A stretch of 64,000 bases of DNA from Stutzerimonas stutzeri KOS6 (GCF_000307775.2 NZ_KK020675.1:871281-935280), one strand, 5' to 3'; positions 29,048 to 41,147 are shown, counted from the stretch's first letter. Numbers and translations: made by a program. Notes: generated by a model not told the origin, from the sequence alone.

Positions 29048-29806
29048 ATGCAGCTTCAAGACAAGGTCATCATCGTCACCGGCGGCGGACAGGGTCTGGG
29101 CCGCGCGATGGGCGAGCACCTGGCGAGCAAGGGCGCTCGACTGGCACTGGTCGACCTCAATCAGGAACGCCTGGACGAAGCCGTGGCTGCGTGCAAGGCA
29201 GCCGGCGGAGAGGCACGCGCCTACCTGTGCAATGTCGCCAACGAGGAGCAGGTGACCGACATGGTCGCTCGCGTGGCCGAAGACTTCGGTGGCCTGCACG
29301 GGCTGGTGAACAATGCCGGCATCCTGCGCGACGGCCTGCTGCTCAAGGTCCGCGACGGCGAGATCAGCAAGATGAGCCTGGCCCAGTGGCAGGCGGTGAT
29401 CGACGTCAACCTCACCGGCGTGTTCCTCTGCACCCGCGAGGTCGCGGCGAAGATGGTCGAGCTCAAAAGCGAGGGCGCGATCATCAACATCTCCTCCATC
29501 TCCCGCGCCGGCAACATGGGCCAGACCAACTATTCTGCCGCCAAGGCTGGCGTGGCTTCGGCCACGGTAGTCTGGGCCAAGGAACTGGCCCGTTACGGCA
29601 TTCGCGTGGCTGGCGTGGCGCCGGGCTTCATCGAGACGGAAATGGTCGCCAGCATGAAGCCCGAAGCACTGGAAAAGATGACCGCCGGCATTCCGCTGCG
29701 GCGCATGGGCAAGCCGGCCGAGATCGCCCATTCGGTGGCCTACATTTTCGAGAACGACTACTACACCGGACGCATCCTGGAGCTGGATGGCGGCTTGCGA
29801 CTCTAG
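29048..29806 (+). CDS. Short-chain dehydrogenase/reductase (FabG-like)
   Basis: 252 residues with the classical SDR features: glycine-rich TGGGQGLG cofactor loop near 11-18, NNAG near 88-91, catalytic Ser in NISSISRAG, and the Y-S-A-A-K active-site motif. It is a NAD(P)H-dependent oxidoreductase, often annotated as 3-oxoacyl-ACP reductase, but the substrate is not readable. I put the start at ATG 29048 because AAGGAG ends directly before ATG 29042, leaving no spacing for that codon. The 3' end of the gene doubles as the left arm of a terminator. Confidence 0.9.
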   Translation: MQLQDKVIIVTGGGQGLGRAMGEHLASKGARLALVDLNQERLDEAVAACKAAGGEARAYLCNVANEEQVTDMVARVAEDFGGLHGLVNNAGILRDGLLLKVRDGEISKMSLAQWQAVIDVNLTGVFLCTREVAAKMVELKSEGAIINISSISRAGNMGQTNYSAAKAGVASATVVWAKELARYGIRVAGVAPGFIETEMVASMKPEALEKMTAGIPLRRMGKPAEIAHSVAYIFENDYYTGRILELDGGLRL

Positions 29807-29831
29807 GCAGCCGCAAGCCGCTGCTTTTTTT
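29790..29831 (+). terminator. Terminator overlapping the end of the SDR gene
   Basis: A perfect 10-bp stem pairs 29790-29799 (inside the last codons of the SDR gene) with 29812-29821; the stop codon sits in the loop and a run of seven Ts follows. Confidence 0.85.
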
Positions 29832-30834
29832 ACCAGCCCACACCGAAGCCGATGCTGTAGCGCGTCTCGTCCAGATCGTCGTCCGCGCCGCTGATGATGT
29901 CCTTCTCCGCCTTCATGTTCAGCGAGGCCCAGTCGGTCACCTTGTAGCGCAGGCCGACTTCGGCATCGAGGGCATAATCGGCGACGTTTTCCAGCGGCTT
30001 GCCAAGTTCGCCAGTGCTGAACAGCTCGAAGGTCTTGCCCACCAGATAGCGGTTGTAGTCCCACTTCATCGCCGCCAGGTAGAAATTCTCCTTGTCACCA
30101 TCGGAGAACTCGTAATCGCTGCGGTTGATCAGCCCGGCCAGCGAGAACGCGCCCAGGTCATCGTCCCAGAACTGATAACCCGGACCGGTACCGATGGTGC
30201 GCTGGCGGCGCACGTCTTCGATCTGGTCGCGCTTGTAGCTCAGGCGCCCCTGCCAGAACCAGTGCTCGTCGATGAATCGGTCCAGCGCGTATTCGGCGTC
30301 CCAGTTGTCGGTGACCGTGACGCCGTCGCGGTATTCCCGGTTGTAGTTGCCGGTGCCGTTGTGTCGCCACAAACCATGCCGGGCCTTGGTATCGAAGGAG
30401 ACGTCGTAGTCATCGGTATCGGTATCGGCGCGTTTGTAATCCATCGCCACATCCACATTGCCGCTCCAGGTGAAATCCTGGATCAGCGGCTTGGGATGGA
30501 TGATCTGCGTGATGCTCGCCAATTCCACCGTACGCGGCGCGGCGCCGTTGACCAGCGTGACCTTGCCCCGCTCGGCGGCCTGCAGCGCCTGGGCGACCTC
30601 ACCGCTCACGTCGTCCTGTTTGACGAGCAACTTCTGGTCGCTCTCCAGCGTGGCGATCTGGCTCCACTTCAGCGGGATCGAGCCACCATATTCGGTCTCG
30701 ATGAGCAGCTTGCCGCCGTCGAGCACACTGATCTTGCCGGTCAGGCGGTCACCGTTCTTGAGCCACACGGTGTCGGCAAGCGCTGGCAGGGCAAAAGTGG
30801 AAAGGGTCACGCAAAGCAGGGTTCTGGAGAACAT
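29830..30834 (-). CDS. DUF481 outer-membrane-type protein
   Basis: 334 residues with a signal peptide (cleavage probably after ALPALA, residue 20), an N-terminal segment on the pattern WLKNGDRLTGKI, and a C-terminal series of amphipathic beta strands with alternating aromatic residues ending in W. This is the DUF481 (putative salt-induced outer membrane protein) family. It is likely a small beta-barrel in the outer membrane; function is unknown. It is convergent with the SDR gene, and its stop codon overlaps that gene's terminator tract. Confidence 0.85.
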   Translation of the reverse strand: MFSRTLLCVTLSTFALPALADTVWLKNGDRLTGKISVLDGGKLLIETEYGGSIPLKWSQIATLESDQKLLVKQDDVSGEVAQALQAAERGKVTLVNGAAPRTVELASITQIIHPKPLIQDFTWSGNVDVAMDYKRADTDTDDYDVSFDTKARHGLWRHNGTGNYNREYRDGVTVTDNWDAEYALDRFIDEHWFWQGRLSYKRDQIEDVRRQRTIGTGPGYQFWDDDLGAFSLAGLINRSDYEFSDGDKENFYLAAMKWDYNRYLVGKTFELFSTGELGKPLENVADYALDAEVGLRYKVTDWASLNMKAEKDIISGADDDLDETRYSIGFGVGW

Positions 30835-30958
30835 ATATGTACGGGATTCTGGCCGGGATCGATTGAAAGGCTGGCATTATCCTTATGCCTTTAACCACAG
30901 CAAGCACGGACCGCCGAATGGAACAGGAGTTCGCCAAGCCCCGACTGGAAGCACCAGC

Positions 30959-31318
30959 ATGAACGAGCACACTCCGTTGCTGCCACCCTCCGCCGATGCC
31001 GAGACGCGTCGTGCAGCCGTCTATCTGGTGATGTCGCAGATTCCATACGGCAAGGTCGTGAGTTATGGCCAATTGGCCGCAATGGCCGGGCTCGGTCGCG
31101 CAGCACGCTGGGTCGGCCGATTGATGTCGCAACTGCCGGACGGCACCAGCCTGCCCTGGCACCGGGTGATCGCCGCTGGTGGCCGGCTCAGCCTGCCAGC
31201 CGGCTCCCCGGCTGGGCATGAGCAGCGCATGCGCCTGCGCGCAGAAGGGCTGAGCATCGTCAACGACCGGGTGGACATGCGTCGGCACGGCTGGCATTCG
31301 ACGGAGCACAGCGGTTAG
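30959..31318 (+). CDS. Alkyltransferase-like (ATL) DNA-base-flipping protein
   Basis: 119 residues of the MGMT/Ogt C-terminal domain. The active site reads PWHRVI rather than PCHRVI: the alkyl-accepting cysteine is replaced by tryptophan, which defines alkyltransferase-like proteins. These bind O6-alkylguanine and flip it out, handing the lesion to nucleotide excision repair rather than repairing it directly. The helix-turn-helix part is visible in SYGQLAAMAGLGRAARWVG. It stands alone upstream of ampG, 38 bases away. Confidence 0.9.
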   Translation: MNEHTPLLPPSADAETRRAAVYLVMSQIPYGKVVSYGQLAAMAGLGRAARWVGRLMSQLPDGTSLPWHRVIAAGGRLSLPAGSPAGHEQRMRLRAEGLSIVNDRVDMRRHGWHSTEHSG

Positions 31319-31356
31319 AGTGCGCCCTTCGTCCAAACTGTACAGAACCTCGATGT

Positions 31357-33057
31357 ATGTCCCGTGAAACCTGGCGCGCTGCGCTAGCCGCCTATGCCAG
31401 CCCCGCCACGCTGGCCCTGCTGTTGCTGGGTTTCGCAGCTGGTCTTCCCGCTGTACTGGTGTTCTCCACCCTCTCGGTGTGGCTGCGCGAAGCGGGTGTC
31501 TCGCGTGAAACCATTGGCTTCGCCAGCTGGATCAGCCTGGCCTATGCGTTCAAGTGGGTGTGGTCGCCCATGCTCGACCAGTGGCGTCTTCCCTGGATCG
31601 GCGCGCTCGGCCGCAGGCGCTCCTGGCTGGTGCTGTCGCAGGGATTGATCGCCATCGGTCTGATCGGCATGGCGCTGTGCAATCCGCAACACAACCTCAC
31701 CATGCTCATCGCGCTGGCGGTGATGGTGGCGTTTTCCTCGGCCACCCAGGACATCGCCATCGATGCCTATCGCCTGGAAATAGCCGAAGACAAACTGCAG
31801 GCGACCCTGGCGGCCAGCTACATGACCGGCTACCGCATCGCCATGCTGCTGGCCAGTGCCGGCGCCCTGTTCCTCGCCGAATGGCTCGGCTCGAGTAGCC
31901 ACGACTACAACCAGGCGGCCTGGACCACCACCTATCTGGCTTTCGCCCTGCTGATCCTGCCCGGCCTGATCACCAGCCTGGTGATCCGCGAGCCGGATGG
32001 CGCCGCACCGCTGCCCAACGAGCCGTCATGCTACAGCTTCAACCACCAGCTCGCCGCGGTCGGATTGCTGCTCGTGCTGTTGATTTCCATACCGGCGATG
32101 ATCAATGCATTGATCGCCCAGGCGTGGCCGCGAGCGACGCTGTATGCGCTGTTCATACTCGGCAGTATTTCACCCATGGGCCGGGCGCTGTTCGTGCCGG
32201 TACGGCATATCTTCAGCCAAGCCAAGCAACGCCAGCGACCGGCACGGTTCGACTTCGCTCATCAGGCGGTATCGGTCATCGTGCTGATCATCCTGATGGT
32301 ATCCACGACCGGCATGTTCCAATCCTATTGGGGCGGCTACTGGCCGCGCGGCACCATGTACCTGCTGATCTGCTGGGGCTGCCTGTCAGGCCCAGGCCGC
32401 ATCCTCATGGGGCCGGTGCTGACACCGATCACCGACTTCATCATGCGTTACCGCTGGCAGGCGCTGCTGCTGCTCGGGCTGATCGCCACCTACCGGATGT
32501 CGGACACCGTGATGGGCGTGATGGCCAACGTGTTCTATATCGACCAGGGCTTCTCCAAGGACGAGATCGCCAGCGTCAGCAAGCTGTTCGGGCTGATCAT
32601 GACCCTGCTCGGCGCGGCATTCGGCGGCCTGCTGATCGTGCGCTTCAGCATCCTGCCGATCCTCTTCATCGGCGGCGTCGCCTCGGCGGCGACCAACCTG
32701 ATGTTCATGCTGCTGGTGGAAATGGGCGCCAACCTGCAGATGCTGGTCGTCACCATTTCCTGCGACAACTTCAGCGGTGGACTGGCGTCGACAGCCTTCG
32801 TCGCCTACCTGTCGAGCCTGACCAACCTCAAGTTCTCGGCCACCCAATATGCGCTGCTCAGTTCCTTGATGCTGCTGCTGCCGCGCCTGCTCGGCGGTTA
32901 TTCCGGCGTCATGGTGGAAAACCTCGGTTACAGCAACTTCTTCCTGGTTACCGCCCTGCTCGGAGTACCGACCCTGGTGCTGATCGTCTGGCAGTGGACC
33001 CGGAGCCGACAGCAGCCCGGTGCCGTGGAACACGAAGCGACCTCGGAACACTCCTGA
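31357..33057 (+). CDS. ampG: Muropeptide permease AmpG
   Basis: 566 residues, major-facilitator transporter with about 14 membrane segments. It imports 1,6-anhydro-muropeptides from the periplasm for peptidoglycan recycling and is needed for AmpC beta-lactamase induction. The family features are the SVWLREAGVSRETIGFASWISLAYAFKWVWSP start and the SSATQDIAIDAYRLE loop. The length matches the longer Pseudomonas form. No ampC is in the window. Confidence 0.92.
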   Translation: MSRETWRAALAAYASPATLALLLLGFAAGLPAVLVFSTLSVWLREAGVSRETIGFASWISLAYAFKWVWSPMLDQWRLPWIGALGRRRSWLVLSQGLIAIGLIGMALCNPQHNLTMLIALAVMVAFSSATQDIAIDAYRLEIAEDKLQATLAASYMTGYRIAMLLASAGALFLAEWLGSSSHDYNQAAWTTTYLAFALLILPGLITSLVIREPDGAAPLPNEPSCYSFNHQLAAVGLLLVLLISIPAMINALIAQAWPRATLYALFILGSISPMGRALFVPVRHIFSQAKQRQRPARFDFAHQAVSVIVLIILMVSTTGMFQSYWGGYWPRGTMYLLICWGCLSGPGRILMGPVLTPITDFIMRYRWQALLLLGLIATYRMSDTVMGVMANVFYIDQGFSKDEIASVSKLFGLIMTLLGAAFGGLLIVRFSILPILFIGGVASAATNLMFMLLVEMGANLQMLVVTISCDNFSGGLASTAFVAYLSSLTNLKFSATQYALLSSLMLLLPRLLGGYSGVMVENLGYSNFFLVTALLGVPTLVLIVWQWTRSRQQPGAVEHEATSEHS

Positions 33058-33079
33058 TACAGCGAATCAGCCTGAAACG

Positions 33080-33106
33080 AAGAAGCCGGCGAAATGCCGG
33101 CTTCTT
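33080..33106. terminator. Hairpin between convergent ampG and mscS
   Basis: An 11-bp stem AAGAAGCCGGC with its complement (33080-33090, 33096-33106) and a GAAAT loop. No long U tract is present on either strand, so termination would be modest or bidirectional. Confidence 0.6.
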
Positions 33107-33122
33107 GATGCGTGCATGAACC

Positions 33123-33947
33123 TCAGCTCTGTACCAGGTGCACCACACGCTGCGGGAAGGGAATGCCGACCCCGGCGGCGGCCATGCGCTCCTTGACCAG
33201 CTCGGTGAAACCGAACGTCACCGGCCAGAAGTCCTCCGTCGCCACCCAAACGCGCAAGGACAGGTTCACCGCGTTGTCACCCAGGCCGGTAACGAACACG
33301 ACCGGCTCGGGGTCGCGCAGCACACGCGGATCTTCGGCAATCTCCAGCAGGATCTGGCGCGCCAGCTTGATATCGCTGCTGTAGTCGATGCCGACATTGA
33401 TGTCGGCGCGGCGCCGAGGCTCGCGAGAATAGTTGGTGATATGCCCGTTCGACAGCGCGCCGTTGGGCACTACCACGGTCTTGTTGTCAGCGGTCTTGAG
33501 TACCGTGTGGAAAATCTGGATGGAGTTGACGGTGCCGCTGACACCCTGCGCCTCGATCCACTCGCCAACGCGAAACGGACGGAACAGCAGGATCAGCACG
33601 CCACCGGCAAAGTTCCCCAGGCTGCCCTGCAACGCCAAGCCGATGGCCAGGCCGGCGGCGCCGATCACCGCGATGAACGAGGTGGTTTCCACACCTATCA
33701 TCGACGCTACGCTGATCAGTAGCAGCACCTTGAGCGCTATGCTGGCCAGACTGCCGATGAAGCCATGCAGGGTCGGGTCGACCTTGCGACGCTGCAGCAG
33801 GCTGCTGACCTTGCCGGTCAGCGTATTGATCAGCCACCAGCCGAGCAGCAGCGTCAGCAGGGCAAGCAGAACCTGTGCACCGTATTGCAGAACCACGGGC
33901 AGCCAGGATTCGGAAAGATCGACCAGATAGTCGACAGAGAGGTCCAT
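33123..33947 (-). CDS. mscS: Small-conductance mechanosensitive channel
   Basis: 274 residues with three membrane helices. The pore helix carries the alternating Gly/Ala pattern AAGLAIGLALQGSLGNFAGGVLILLFRPFRVGEWIEAQG, followed by the cytoplasmic beta-rich cage (NGxxSNGHITNYSREPRRR). It is a heptameric inner-membrane valve that releases solutes on hypo-osmotic shock. The start at 33947 has an AAGGAG ribosome site. Confidence 0.93.
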   Translation of the reverse strand: MDLSVDYLVDLSESWLPVVLQYGAQVLLALLTLLLGWWLINTLTGKVSSLLQRRKVDPTLHGFIGSLASIALKVLLLISVASMIGVETTSFIAVIGAAGLAIGLALQGSLGNFAGGVLILLFRPFRVGEWIEAQGVSGTVNSIQIFHTVLKTADNKTVVVPNGALSNGHITNYSREPRRRADINVGIDYSSDIKLARQILLEIAEDPRVLRDPEPVVFVTGLGDNAVNLSLRVWVATEDFWPVTFGFTELVKERMAAAGVGIPFPQRVVHLVQS

Positions 33948-34033
33948 GAAAATACTCCTTCGGGGATCGGTGCCGGCAGGCCGGACACCGATAACAGCGG
34001 GGGGATAGAACATGCGCCGCGGCGCAGCGGGAA

Positions 34034-34513
34034 TCAGTCGCGGAAGTTGTTGAACTGCAGAGGCATTCCGAACTCATGGCCACGCAGCAGGGCAATGGCT
34101 TCCTGCAGATCGTCGCGCTTCTTGCCGGTCACGCGTACCTGTTCACCCTGGATCGCGGCCTGCACCTTGAGCTTGGCGTCCTTGATGTACGCGACGATCT
34201 TCTTCGCCAGCTCCTTGTCGATGCCTTCGCGCAGCACGGCTTCCTGCTTCATGGTCTTGCCGGAAGCGTAGGCGTCCTTGATTTCCAGGCACTGGATATC
34301 GATCTTGCGCTTGACCAGACTCAGCTTGAGGAGCTCCAGCATCTGTTCCAGCTGGAATTCGGCGTCTGCCGTCAACTGCACGGTCAGGTCCTTCTGCTCG
34401 AAGCTGCCTTTGCCACGCAGGTCGTAACGTCGATCCAGTTCCTTGATGGCGTTATCGATCGCATTGGTGACTTCGTGCTTGTCCAGTTCGGACACCACGT
34501 CGAACGAGGGCAT
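34034..34513 (-). CDS. yajQ: YajQ family nucleotide-binding protein
   Basis: 159 residues, starting [22 protein letters not shown], which is the family signature, and with the ending [14 protein letters not shown]. YajQ proteins bind cyclic di-GMP or tRNA/GTP according to published work in other bacteria. The ribosome site GGAGG precedes the ATG. Given several cyclic-di-GMP genes in the window, an effector role is attractive but inferred. Confidence 0.95.
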   Translation of the reverse strand: MPSFDVVSELDKHEVTNAIDNAIKELDRRYDLRGKGSFEQKDLTVQLTADAEFQLEQMLELLKLSLVKRKIDIQCLEIKDAYASGKTMKQEAVLREGIDKELAKKIVAYIKDAKLKVQAAIQGEQVRVTGKKRDDLQEAIALLRGHEFGMPLQFNNFRD

Positions 34514-34669
34514 GATATTCCTCCACTTAACTGAAGCGCGACGGACCGCATGAGCCGAGCGCGCATGTCTTGACGGTATGAAAGCGCAGTCATTATAACG
34601 CTTAGACGTGTCAGCGCCCGCCCTACGGCCTGGAGTGACAGGACGCCCCAACAATTGATCGAGCGCGCC

Positions 34670-36548
<1,879 letters not shown>

Positions 36549-36592
36549 GGCGCGGCTACCCTGCTGAGACCTCTGCTGCAGCGTACCCGCCA

Positions 36593-38608
36593 ATGATCCT
36601 GCGCCAACGCCTCGAAAACCTGCCGGTCGGCCGCAAACTGTTGCTCGCCCTGCTGGTGTTGCTGGCCGCCGTCCTGCTGGTGTCCAACCTCACATTCATC
36701 AGCGCGGCCTACTGGATCTCGCGACAGAGCGTGGCGCCGCAGGCCATGCACACGCTTGGCGAGTTGTTCGCGACGGAACAGCTGAGCACCCGCGCGCTTT
36801 CCTCACCGGAAGCGGCCAGCGCCTTGCTCAAGCGCCTGGACGGTTACGCACCGCTGCGTGCGGCTGTCATCTATGACCGCAACGGCAACAGCCTGGCGCA
36901 AGCTCAACAGGGCGATCGCCTGCTCCTGCCGGAAAAGCTGAGCGAGGTTGCCCACTGGCGCGCCAGCGAGATCCGCGCCAATCTGCTGGTCCGGCTGCCG
37001 CAGCCGGACGGCAGCGCTGGCCACCTGCTGATGGTCGCCAGCAGCGAACTGCCAGGGGCCTTCTACACCGGCACGCTGACCGCCAGCCTGGCGATCCTGG
37101 TGGTCAGCCTGCTGCTCTGGATCCTGGTCGCCAGGCAGATCCGCCAGCTCATCACCCGCCCCATCCGGGATCTCGAGGCGCTATCGCGTCAGGTCACTCG
37201 GGAAGAAAACTATTCCCTGCGCGCCAAGCCCGGCAACCAGGACGAGATCGGCCGTCTGGCAGACGCATTCAACACCATGCTTTCGCGCATGGAAGCCCGC
37301 GAGCAACAGCTCAAGCGCGCCCGCGACGATGCCCAGGAGGCTTTCGATCACGCCCAGGGCCTGGCCGAGGAAACCCGCCATTCCAATCGCAAGCTGGAGC
37401 TGGAAGTCCAGGTGCGCAGCAAGATCGAGCAGAAGCTCACCGGCTTTCAGAAGTACCTCAACAGCATCATCGACTCGATGCCCTCGGCACTCATCGCCCT
37501 CGACGAGCAGCTGTACGTCACCCAATGGAACCAGGAAGCCAGCGCGCTTTCCGGCACGCCGCTGGACGATGCCCTGAACCAGCCGGTATTCGTCGCCTTC
37601 GAGCCGCTGAAGCCCTTCCTCGCGCGGATTCGACGCACCTCGGAGCAGCATGTGGTGGAGAAGATCGAGCGCGTCACCTGGCTGCGCAACGACGACCCGC
37701 ACCACTACGCACTGACCTTCTACCCGCTGACCGGTGTCGGTGGCCGCGGCGTGGTGATCCGTATCGACGACATCACGCAACGCATCAACATGGAAGAGAT
37801 GATGGTGCAGTCGGAGAAGATGCTTTCGGTAGGGAGCCTGGCGGCCGGCATGGCCCACGAGATCAACAACCCGCTCGGCGCCATCCTGCACAACGCACAG
37901 AACATCCGCCGCCGGCTGTCGCCGGAGCTCGAACGCAACCGGGACGCGGCTGACGAGACCGGTGTGCGGCTGGAGGCGGTCAATCAGTATCTGCAGCGTC
38001 GCGAAGTGCCGCAGTTGCTCGACGGCATCCAGCAGGCCGGCTCGCGCGCAGCGAAGATCGTCAGCCACATGCTCAGCTTCAGTCGCATGAGCAACCGCCA
38101 GCTGGCCGACTGTCATCTGCCGATGCTGATCGACCAGGCGCTGGAGATCGCCGGCAACGATTTCGCTCTGATGGAGGGCTTCGACTTCAAGGCGATCGAC
38201 ATCGTTCGTGATTTCGATCCGCAGATCGACCGGGTGCCCTGCATCGGCAACGAACTCGAACAGGTCCTGCTCAATCTGCTGAAGAATGCCGCCCAGGCCA
38301 TCCACACCCACCAGGGCGAGGCTCCCGGCCAGATCACCCTGCGTACCCGGCTGAATCCGCCATGGGCCGAGATCCAGGTGGAGGACAATGGCGGCGGCAT
38401 CCCGGAGAATGTCCGCAAGCGCATCTTCGAGCCGTTCTTCACCACCAAGGAAGTCGGCCAGGGAACCGGGCTGGGTCTTTCAGTCTCGTATTTCATCATT
38501 ACCAACAACCATCAGGGTCAGATGGAGGTGCAGTGCCAGCCTGGCCATGGCTCCACCTTCACCCTGCGCCTGCCACTGAGCTCGCCCGGCGAGCCGACGG
38601 CGGCATGA
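36593..38608 (+). CDS. Membrane sensor histidine kinase (HAMP-PAS-HisKA-HATPase)
   Basis: 671 residues. Two membrane helices (about 16-43 and 162-182) enclose a periplasmic sensor domain of about 115 residues. Then come HAMP (about 183-235), a coiled region, a PAS domain (about 288-395), and a kinase core with the phospho-acceptor in [15 protein letters not shown] (His422), an N-box [10 protein letters not shown], and G-boxes VEDNGGGIP and [11 protein letters not shown]. It probably phosphorylates the receiver protein encoded two genes upstream, since no other receiver gene is nearby. The start at 36593 excludes an upstream extension that overlaps panE. Confidence 0.9.
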   Translation: MILRQRLENLPVGRKLLLALLVLLAAVLLVSNLTFISAAYWISRQSVAPQAMHTLGELFATEQLSTRALSSPEAASALLKRLDGYAPLRAAVIYDRNGNSLAQAQQGDRLLLPEKLSEVAHWRASEIRANLLVRLPQPDGSAGHLLMVASSELPGAFYTGTLTASLAILVVSLLLWILVARQIRQLITRPIRDLEALSRQVTREENYSLRAKPGNQDEIGRLADAFNTMLSRMEAREQQLKRARDDAQEAFDHAQGLAEETRHSNRKLELEVQVRSKIEQKLTGFQKYLNSIIDSMPSALIALDEQLYVTQWNQEASALSGTPLDDALNQPVFVAFEPLKPFLARIRRTSEQHVVEKIERVTWLRNDDPHHYALTFYPLTGVGGRGVVIRIDDITQRINMEEMMVQSEKMLSVGSLAAGMAHEINNPLGAILHNAQNIRRRLSPELERNRDAADETGVRLEAVNQYLQRREVPQLLDGIQQAGSRAAKIVSHMLSFSRMSNRQLADCHLPMLIDQALEIAGNDFALMEGFDFKAIDIVRDFDPQIDRVPCIGNELEQVLLNLLKNAAQAIHTHQGEAPGQITLRTRLNPPWAEIQVEDNGGGIPENVRKRIFEPFFTTKEVGQGTGLGLSVSYFIITNNHQGQMEVQCQPGHGSTFTLRLPLSSPGEPTAA

Positions 38609-38624
38609 ACCAAGGAGCAGATAC

Positions 38625-39215
38625 ATGGGCAATAGGCTGTCGAAGATCTACACACGTACCGGCGATAGTGGCGAAACCGGCCTCGGCGACGGCCGCCGGG
38701 TTGCCAAGGATCACCCGCGCGTGGAGGCCATGGGTGAAGTCGACACGCTCAACAGCCAACTCGGTCTGCTGCTCGCCGAACTGGCCGAGGTTCAGTTGCA
38801 GTGGCCCGCTCTCGACGAGCTGATCAGCGTGTTCGGCCCCTGCCAGCACCGCCTGTTCGATCTCGGCGGCGAGCTGGCGATGCCCGACTACCAGGCTCTC
38901 CAGCAAGTCGAGATCGAGCGACTGGAGCAGGCCATCGACCGCTGGAATCAGGAACTCGGCCCTCTGAAGGAGTTCATCCTGCCGGGCGGGTCCCGGCTGA
39001 TCGCCCTCGCCCACCTGTGTCGCAGCATGGCGCGTACCGCCGAGCGCCGCTGCCAGCAGCTGAATGCCAGCGAAACACTGCGCCCGGTGCTGCTGGCCTA
39101 CCTGAACCGGCTTTCCGATGCCCTGTTCGTCGCCGCTCGCCTGATCGCGCGTCGCCAAGGCTGCGGGGAGATTCTCTGGCAGCCCGCCTCCACGGCAACC
39201 GCAGCGGATGAATGA
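38625..39215 (+). CDS. Cob(I)yrinic acid a,c-diamide adenosyltransferase, PduO type
   Basis: 196 residues matching ATP:cob(I)alamin adenosyltransferases of the PduO/MMAB type: TRTGDSGETGLGDGRRVAK near 11-29, GEVDTLNSQLG near 37-47, FILPGGS near 115-121, and the RTAERRC and YLNRLSDALFVAARL motifs. It attaches the adenosyl group of ATP to cobalamin. The kinase gene ends 16 bases upstream; the next gene overlaps by eight bases, suggesting one transcript. Confidence 0.93.
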   Translation: MGNRLSKIYTRTGDSGETGLGDGRRVAKDHPRVEAMGEVDTLNSQLGLLLAELAEVQLQWPALDELISVFGPCQHRLFDLGGELAMPDYQALQQVEIERLEQAIDRWNQELGPLKEFILPGGSRLIALAHLCRSMARTAERRCQQLNASETLRPVLLAYLNRLSDALFVAARLIARRQGCGEILWQPASTATAADE

Positions 39216-40236
39216 GAGGACCGTAGAGCAACTGGCACGGCGCCGCGACGGGCTGCACGCCGCCTGGGAGGCGTTCATCGTCCTGCTGGCGTGCCTGAAC
39301 CTGGCACTGATCCTGTTCGACAGCCTGTTCGCCCTGCAACCGGTCAATACCGCCCTGTCCAGCCTGCTGCCAAGCCTGCACGACACCTATCAGCAGAAGG
39401 TCCACCACAACTTCCAGTACATCGACCTGGCCTTCGTGGCAGTCTTCGTCCTCGATGTACTGCTCGGCTGGACGGTAGCCCTCTTCGAACGCCGCTATGC
39501 ACGCTGGTATTACTACCCCTTCGCCCACTGGTACGACGTGCTCGGCTGCATCCCGCTGGCCGGGCTGCGCTGGCTGCGGGTACTGCGCGTCGGTGCATTG
39601 CTGATCCGCCTGCAGCGGCTGGGCCTGATCGACATGCGCGGCTGGGCCATCTACGGCCTGTTCAGCCGCTACTACTACCTGCTGATCGAAGAGCTTTCCG
39701 ACCGGGTCATGGTGCGTCTGTTCGGCCGTCTGCAACAGGAGATCGGCGCCAGCGATGACCTGTCCCGCCGGCTGCTGCAGGAGGTGGTCCGGCCTCGCAA
39801 ACAGCGCTTGCTTAGCGATATCTCGCGGCGCCTGCGGGGCATGCTGGAAACCGGCTACCGCGACAATCGGGGCGCCATCGAGGGCTACGTCAGCCAGTTG
39901 ATCCACCAGGCGCTGCAGGACAATCCGGAGCTGCACAAACTGCGCCGGCTGCCGCTGGGCAACCACCTGGCCAGGACGCTGGACGACGCCCTCGGCGACA
40001 TCGCCGCGCGCCTCCTGCAAGGCGCCGTCGAAGGTCTGCGCGGTCCGCAGTTCCAGGCACTGGCAGGCAATCTGGCTGACGAGTTTTTCGACGCCTGGGT
40101 GTATCAGGACGAGCACACCGATCTGGCGCTGGAGGAGTTGCTGGTCGACGTCATCGAGGTCCTCAAGCAGCAGGTGCTCGATCGTCGCTGGAGCCGCTTC
40201 GTCGGTCCATCGCCTGCGCCGACACCACCGGAGTGA
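39208..40236 (+). CDS. Membrane protein with voltage-sensor-like helix (ion-transporter-like)
   Basis: 342 residues. The N-terminal half has four membrane helices (about 20-40, 68-92, 104-118, 125-145). The fourth contains R-W-L-R-V-L-R-V-x5-R-L-Q-R-L, basic residues at every third position as in voltage-sensing S4 helices of ion-channel proteins. There is no selectivity-filter motif and no pore loop, so it is not a complete channel. The C-terminal 190 residues are hydrophilic and predicted helical. It overlaps the adenosyltransferase gene by eight bases. Function is unknown; proton channel or sensor domain are ideas only. Confidence 0.75.
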   Translation: MNERTVEQLARRRDGLHAAWEAFIVLLACLNLALILFDSLFALQPVNTALSSLLPSLHDTYQQKVHHNFQYIDLAFVAVFVLDVLLGWTVALFERRYARWYYYPFAHWYDVLGCIPLAGLRWLRVLRVGALLIRLQRLGLIDMRGWAIYGLFSRYYYLLIEELSDRVMVRLFGRLQQEIGASDDLSRRLLQEVVRPRKQRLLSDISRRLRGMLETGYRDNRGAIEGYVSQLIHQALQDNPELHKLRRLPLGNHLARTLDDALGDIAARLLQGAVEGLRGPQFQALAGNLADEFFDAWVYQDEHTDLALEELLVDVIEVLKQQVLDRRWSRFVGPSPAPTPPE

Positions 40237-40367
40237 GTGCGCTCACAATGCTTTCGTGTGCGCCGCAGGCCTAAGCACAGCGCTTGCAAGGCCGCGTGTA
40301 CAGGCTTTCTGCTGCCCGGATGCAGCGCCGACACCTCACCCGTCGGGCCTCGCTGCGCTCACCCAGG

Positions 40368-41147
40368 CTACTGCTCGTCGACCGCCTTGAAGCCGGCGCC
40401 GGACTTTTCCTCCAGACGTGCACCGATGACCATTTCGGTGGCCCAGTCGACCAGGATGGTGGTGTAGGCCTTCTGACAGTGCTCGCCGCTCAGGGCATGG
40501 TCGGCGCCATCGATGATGCGATGGGTCAGCGAATGGGTGTTCTGGAAGGCCGCGCGGTAACTCATGATGGTTTCGTGGGGCACGAAGCTGTCGTGCTGCG
40601 ACTCGACGATCAGCACGTCGCCGCGGAACGCCGCGCAGGCAGCCAGGGCTCGGTTCTCTTCCGGCATCACCCGGCGGCTGCGCAGCTGATTGAGCACCAG
40701 GCGGTCCAGTTGCCGCTTGGGCAGATCCCAGTCGTCGTCGCGGTACAACGCGGGCACGCGCAGCGCCAGCCACTTCACCCGCCGCAGCGAGGTCAGAATG
40801 GCTGCCAGGTAGCCACCATAGCTGGTTCCCACCACGGCGATCGCGGAGGGATCGATATGCGGATGCCGGGCGAGCAGATCGTAGGCAGCCAGCAAGTCGT
40901 CGAGATTCTGCTCGCGCGTCACCGTTTCCTGCTGTGCACGGGTTTGCGCATGCCCGCGCAGGTCGAACGACAGGCAGATGCAACCCAACCCGGCAATGCC
41001 TCGCGCGCGCGCCAGATCGCGTTGCTGGCTGCCGCCCCAGCCATGAACGAAGAGCACGCCGGGCATCTTCGCCGGCGGGGAGAGGAAGGTACCGGCGATA
41101 TGTTCGTCGCCGACCAGGATGTCCACCGTCTCGCTATGGGTCGCCAT
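40368..41147 (-). CDS. Alpha/beta hydrolase
   Basis: 259 residues with the alpha/beta-hydrolase fold: HGWGGS oxyanion region near 35-40, nucleophile elbow GTSYGG near 108-113, an Asp in ESQHDSFVPH near 184, and catalytic His in DGADHALS near 217-220. Such serine hydrolases cut esters, peptides or lactones; the substrate is not evident. It overlaps the end of the DUF3182 gene by 14 bases, so the two are co-transcribed. Confidence 0.88.
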   Translation of the reverse strand: MATHSETVDILVGDEHIAGTFLSPPAKMPGVLFVHGWGGSQQRDLARARGIAGLGCICLSFDLRGHAQTRAQQETVTREQNLDDLLAAYDLLARHPHIDPSAIAVVGTSYGGYLAAILTSLRRVKWLALRVPALYRDDDWDLPKRQLDRLVLNQLRSRRVMPEENRALAACAAFRGDVLIVESQHDSFVPHETIMSYRAAFQNTHSLTHRIIDGADHALSGEHCQKAYTTILVDWATEMVIGARLEEKSGAGFKAVDEQ

